Of a stretch of 59,134 nucleotides of DNA, positions 56,174-59,134 are shown one piece after another (the stretch's first letter is position 1; each line of letters opens with the position of its first letter). The notes under the pieces were generated by a model. That model was given only the letters and a program-made list of their open reading frames with translations. It made no database searches and had not been told where the DNA came from. Origin of the DNA: Acidovorax sp. Root219 (GTDB lineage: Bacteria > Pseudomonadota > Gammaproteobacteria > Burkholderiales > Burkholderiaceae_C); the NCBI RefSeq assembly GCF_001428665.1, contig NZ_LMIJ01000008.1, forward strand, positions 171,717 to 230,850, given 5' to 3'. A program made the translations under genes and the position numbers.

Positions 56174-56812
56174 TTACCGGTCAGGCAGCGCGATGGTGGC
56201 CTGCCAAGGCACACCCACCAGGGCATCGTAGTGGGCCACCACCACGGCACGGTCCGCCTGGGTCGCCATGGCGGCCAGCGCCTGCTGCAGGTACTGCACC
56301 GAGGGCTTGTCGAGCCCCGCCACGGGCTCGTCGATCAGCGTCAGCGCCGCGCCCGAGGCCAGGGCCCCGGCCGTCCACACCTTGCGCCGCGTGCCGGTGG
56401 ACAGCATCAGGAAGCGCTTGTGCAGATGCTCCTGGAGTTCGAAGCCTTCGATGTGTCGGACCAGCGCCGCCGCATCGAACTGCGGGTAGCGGGCGGGCAG
56501 CGCCGCCAGCCAGTCCTGCGCCACCTGTTCGCTCAGCGCGTCCGAGCGTGGGTCGCCCTGGAACACCTGGGCGCGGTAGGCGGCAGGTGAGGCATGCAAA
56601 GGCACACCCTTGAGCACCAGTTGGCCGGCGCCAGCGACAAGCTCGCCCGCCAACAGGCGCAGAAGGCTGGTCTTTCCACTGCTGTCGGCGCCGAGCACGA
56701 GCGTGGTGCCGGCCGGCAATCGGGCGTCCAGGCCCTGGAACAACGGGCATTCGGGGTAGGCAAAGCACAGGCCGTTGATGTGCAGGATGGCATCGGTGCT
56801 GGCAGCAGGCAT
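56174..56812 (-). CDS. Lone ABC-type ATPase, CcmA-like
   Basis: The protein has 212 residues from the ATG at 56812; a TTG at 56821 is possible. It has Walker A GADSSGKTS, a degenerate signature LSTGTRRK (normally LSGGQ) and Walker B ALTLIDEPVAG, with 'VVVAHYD' as the switch. The short single-domain form and LSTGTRRK signature resemble CcmA-like exporters. No permease gene is adjacent, so its partner is elsewhere or it works outside transport. Confidence 0.82.
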   Translation of the reverse strand: MPAASTDAILHINGLCFAYPECPLFQGLDARLPAGTTLVLGADSSGKTSLLRLLAGELVAGAGQLVLKGVPLHASPAAYRAQVFQGDPRSDALSEQVAQDWLAALPARYPQFDAAALVRHIEGFELQEHLHKRFLMLSTGTRRKVWTAGALASGAALTLIDEPVAGLDKPSVQYLQQALAAMATQADRAVVVAHYDALVGVPWQATIALPDR

Positions 56813-56910
56813 GGAACGCAAGACCTTGGAGAAGCGAAGCCCGCCATTCTAGGAAATGCAGCCCCCTGCTGCGCGACAATGCACGGCCCACCCTGCCCCC
56901 ACCTCACGCC

Positions 56911-57279
56911 ATGCCCCTGCGCTACCTGGATTTTGACTACAGCGAAGACTTCGAGGGCACCGGCACGTTCGATGCGATGGCTGCAGTATCCCCGGCGCAG
57001 GTGGCGGCCCTGCATGCCGAAGTGGCACAGGTGCTGGCCTGGGCACATGCGCAGTTCCCTGGCGGCTGCGGTCCGGCCGACGAGGGCGGCGAATGGGATT
57101 ACGACCTGGCTTGCGTGCAGGAGGTGGCCACGCCCCTGGATCTGGCATTCGATGACGCCAGCGGCACCATTGCGGTGCAGGCGGGCACGCCCGGCCCGGC
57201 GCGCACCACCCTCACCCTGTCGATCAGCGGCAGCAGCATGTTCTGCAGCGCGCTGCGCGAGGCCTTCGGGCTCGACTGA
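56911..57279 (+). CDS. Conserved hypothetical acidic protein
   Basis: The protein has 122 residues and is strongly acidic at the N-terminus (DFDYSEDFEGTGTFDAM), with a middle 'GGEWDYDL' and a C-terminal strand-rich part ending 'FCSALREAFGLD'. No known domain is recognised and no signal peptide or membrane segment is seen. Codon use is like its neighbours. It is divergent from the ABC ATPase gene and is followed by the 87-bp repeat. Confidence 0.7.
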   Translation: MPLRYLDFDYSEDFEGTGTFDAMAAVSPAQVAALHAEVAQVLAWAHAQFPGGCGPADEGGEWDYDLACVQEVATPLDLAFDDASGTIAVQAGTPGPARTTLTLSISGSSMFCSALREAFGLD

Positions 57280-57653
57280 GAGGCTGAGAATCTTTCGTCC
57301 ATGCCCGCTGTGCACGCCAAAACACCCCGGCTCGTCGTTGCAAATGCTCGCCATAGCCCGAGCTATGACTGTGCTTTGCGCCTAGATCCGGGGCGTCTTG
57401 GCGCGCCCCTCGGACACGGTCAAAAAATTCCCAGCCTCTGAGCCAGCGCGGTCTCCGGGGCTCACTGTGTAAAGACGCAGCTGTCAGCGCCGTTGACAAC
57501 GGCAACAGGCTGTCTGCCTACATACAGCACCCGGGTAAACGCCTATCCTGCAATGGCAGCGGTGTGCAGGGGTTGCCTTGCACTGGCCACGCAAAGCCCA
57601 AGGCCAGGCGCACAGCGCCTGACAGAGCTGCACCCACCAGAGAGGCTCACTTC
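57280..57653 (+). other. Intergenic region with repeat and promoter DNA
   Basis: This 374-base gap holds the second 87-bp cruciform (57316-57402). To the right lies ordinary upstream DNA for the transglutaminase gene. A TTGACA at 57493-57498 is followed by CTACAT-like bases 18-20 bases later, a weak promoter candidate. The longest minus-strand frame here is produced by the repeat and is not a gene. Confidence 0.45.
57316..57402. repeat. 87-bp cruciform repeat, copy 2
   Basis: The outer arms are GCCAAAACACCCCGG (57316-57330) and CCGGGGCGTCTTGGC (57388-57402), 15 bases with two A-C mismatches. The inner stem is GCCATAGC, loop CCGA (57358-57361), then GCTATGAC. It shares the core 'GCTCGTCGTTGCAAATG' and 'CTGTGCTTTGCGCCTAGATC' with copy 1 and has exactly the same length, but its outer arms have changed together. 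All mismatches become G-U wobble pairs on the minus strand. It follows the 122-residue hypothetical gene. Confidence 0.85.
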
Positions 57654-58733
57654 ATGCTCGCGCAATCGTCTTCTTCCATGGCCCCGCCCTTCAACCCGAT
57701 GACGGCGCCCCTGCCCCTTGCTGCGGCCAACGAGTCGCCTGCCAGCGCTGCACCTGCCTCCAGCCAGTTGCTGCAGTCGCAGGGCATGCAGAGCACGCCC
57801 ATGCAGGCCACGGCTGCGCCGTTCATGGCCAACACCCGGGTGCGCATGGAGCTGGAGATCGAACTCCACTACGAGATCGACCAGTACGGTGCCGACTTCG
57901 TGTTCAACATCCACGCCGCGCACACGCCCAGCCAGGCCGTCAGCAACGAGCGCCTGGTCATCAACCAGAACATCCCGCAGCAGATCCACACCGACCCGGC
58001 CACCGGCAACCGCTATCTGCGCCTGCATGGCGAGCCCGGGCCGCTGAGCGTTGCGTACTCGGCCACGGTGGACATCACCCACCACCGCACGGACCCCATG
58101 CAACTGGCTGAAGTGCCCGTGCGGCGGCTGCCGCAGGAGGTGATGGGCTATATCTACCCCAGCCGCTACTGCCAGTCCGACCGGCTGCTGCGCCTGGCGC
58201 TCAATGAGTTCGGCGCCCTGTGGCAGGGCCACAGCCGGGTGCAGGCGATCCGCGACTGGGTGCAAAAGCATGTGGCGTTCACGTCCAACACCTCCAATTC
58301 CAACACCTCGGCCGTGGACACCCTGGTCGAGCAGGTGGGGGTTTGCCGCGACTTTGCCCACCTGATGATTTCGCTGTGCCGCGCGATCAATATCCCCGCA
58401 CGCTTCACCACTGGCACCGACTACGGCGCCGACCCGAACCTGGGCCCGCCTGACTTCCATGCCTACGTGGAGGCCTACCTGGGCGACCGCTGGTACCTGT
58501 TCGACCCCTCGGGCACAGCCATCCCCATGGGGCTGATCCGCTTTGGCACCGGGCGCGATGCGGCCGACGTGGCGTTTGCCACCATCTTCGGCGGTGTGCG
58601 CGCACAACCGCCTGTGATACGCACCAAGGCCGTGGAGGATGCAGGCCGCGGTTTCGTGCTGCCGCACCACTGCCGCGAGGCGCTCTCCACCGACCACGGG
58701 GCGGCATTCGCGACCCGGTTCACCGGCAATTGA
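57654..58733 (+). CDS. Transglutaminase-like cysteine protease family protein
   Basis: The protein has 359 residues from the ATG at 57654, with GAGAGG nine bases upstream. A low-complexity Ser/Ala/Pro/Gln N-terminus (about 1-58) precedes a bacterial transglutaminase N-terminal domain (60-170) and the catalytic domain. The triad is visible: C231 (GVCRDFAHLM), H269 (PDFHAYVEAYL) and D284 (LFDPSG). Members are often in the same genomes and operons as Anbu, ATP-grasp and alpha-E proteins. Here it stands alone, 41 kb from the Anbu gene. The substrate is unknown. Confidence 0.9.
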   Translation: MLAQSSSSMAPPFNPMTAPLPLAAANESPASAAPASSQLLQSQGMQSTPMQATAAPFMANTRVRMELEIELHYEIDQYGADFVFNIHAAHTPSQAVSNERLVINQNIPQQIHTDPATGNRYLRLHGEPGPLSVAYSATVDITHHRTDPMQLAEVPVRRLPQEVMGYIYPSRYCQSDRLLRLALNEFGALWQGHSRVQAIRDWVQKHVAFTSNTSNSNTSAVDTLVEQVGVCRDFAHLMISLCRAINIPARFTTGTDYGADPNLGPPDFHAYVEAYLGDRWYLFDPSGTAIPMGLIRFGTGRDAADVAFATIFGGVRAQPPVIRTKAVEDAGRGFVLPHHCREALSTDHGAAFATRFTGN

Positions 58734-58842
58734 GGCATCCAACACCAATCTGTCACCGGTGCTGAAAAGGCTTCATTTTCTGCATCCAGCCCGACCTATG
58801 GCCTAATACACGTTTTTCCACCATCTTTTCCAGAGAATTCCC

Positions 58843-59013
58843 ATGGGCAACAAGATCGTCACCGAAGCAGACCGCAAGCGCACCCCCCGCCCTACGCCAG
58901 TGCCCGGCTACAACCTGGCCACCCCAGGTCGCGGCCAGCGCGTGAGCCTGGAGCGCGGCGTCGCCACGCGCAGCAAGAAGAACCCTGGCAAGCGCTCCAA
59001 GAAGGGCGGCTGA
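58843..59013 (+). CDS. Small, very basic protein (56 residues)
   Basis: The frame runs from the ATG at 58843 to the TGA at 59011. The product begins MGNKIVTEADRKRTPRPTPV, contains 'GYNLATPGRGQRVSLERG' and ends in a Lys/Arg cluster (ATRSKKNPGKRSKKGG). About 16 of 56 residues are Lys or Arg, so it could bind nucleic acid. A TAATAC -10-like element lies about 35 bases upstream. The codon use, with third-position G/C preference, supports a real gene. No family is recognised. Confidence 0.65.
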   Translation: MGNKIVTEADRKRTPRPTPVPGYNLATPGRGQRVSLERGVATRSKKNPGKRSKKGG

Positions 59014-59134
59014 TCGCCAGATCGCCACGGGCAGGCTGCGGCCGGCCCCTGCAAAAAAGCCCTCGCGAGAGGTAATGCCGTTCACTTAAAGCGAACTTGC
59101 CTGATTGGATAGCGCGCAGGCGGCTTTTTCACCA
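59014..59134. other. Right-edge intergenic DNA
   Basis: The 121 bases after the small gene contain a CTCGCGAG palindrome near 59060 and 'GTTCACTTAAAGCGAAC', an inverted repeat. No coding frame is seen before the window ends. Confidence 0.35.

Noticed and set aside
56533..57354. A minus-strand frame starting inside the second repeat and running through the hypothetical gene into the ABC ATPase gene
   Set aside because: Its N-terminus is made by the 87-bp repeat and the rest is the ATPase and the 122-residue gene in wrong frames.

Overview
The window is high-GC DNA from a betaproteobacterium of the order Burkholderiales, most likely family Comamonadaceae (Acidovorax/Alicycliphilus/Comamonas-like). 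This rests on the Bug-type solute receptor, the MutS, Anbu and MdtABC proteins, the gene content and the style of the intergenic repeats. I could not run any search, so the genus is inference. No tRNA, rRNA, CRISPR array, insertion sequence or prophage was seen. The window is ordinary chromosome with accessory modules.

Layout. 1-1314: N-terminal PAS part of a signalling protein that runs off the left edge as its GGDEF domain begins. 1634-3645: exported DUF2141 protein plus exported carotenoid-oxygenase-like enzyme. 3744-6365: mutS. 6525-14209: a complete meta-cleavage lower pathway for homoprotocatechuate (3,4-dihydroxyphenylacetate), hpaG1-G2-E-D-F-H-I plus a Bug/TctC receptor. It reads leftward from a promoter overlapped by two HpaR-type operators, and hpaR is divergent. 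14274-17651: lipoprotein lipase, an Anbu proteasome-like peptidase, an alpha/beta hydrolase and the first copy of an 87-bp cruciform repeat. 17897-27428: CruF-like carotenoid protein, DUF2236 (MpaB/Lcp-type) oxygenase, three tandem paralogous 7TMR-DISM diguanylate cyclases and a BBE-type FAD oxidase. 27480-29769: PAS-GGDEF protein and uppP on the other strand.

29976-34682: a tight seven-gene run of small membrane proteins, an exported hydrolase and a LytS/LytTR two-component pair. 34714-36064: extended -10 promoter, a leader RNA resembling the nhaA-I (Li+/Na+) riboswitch class, and a Na+/H+ antiporter gene. 36074-37774: GST and a divergent WYL-domain regulator. 37908-39885: an unrecognised protein plus a SMI1/KNR4-like protein, possibly an immunity-type pair. 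39902-45265: an ABC importer operon (permease, ATPase, receptor, permease, SLOG protein) with a divergent LysR regulator. 45329-45727: NTF2-like protein. 45748-55325: mdtA-mdtB-mdtC-outer-membrane-factor efflux operon whose adaptor has an odd 190-residue C-terminal tail. 55461-59134: LysE exporter, a lone ABC ATPase, a small hypothetical, the second copy of the 87-bp repeat, a transglutaminase-like protein and a 56-residue, very basic small protein.

The clearest leads are the antiporter leader RNA, the two covarying cruciform repeats, the HpaR promoter that predicts a leaderless hpaG1 mRNA, and the triplicated membrane diguanylate cyclases.
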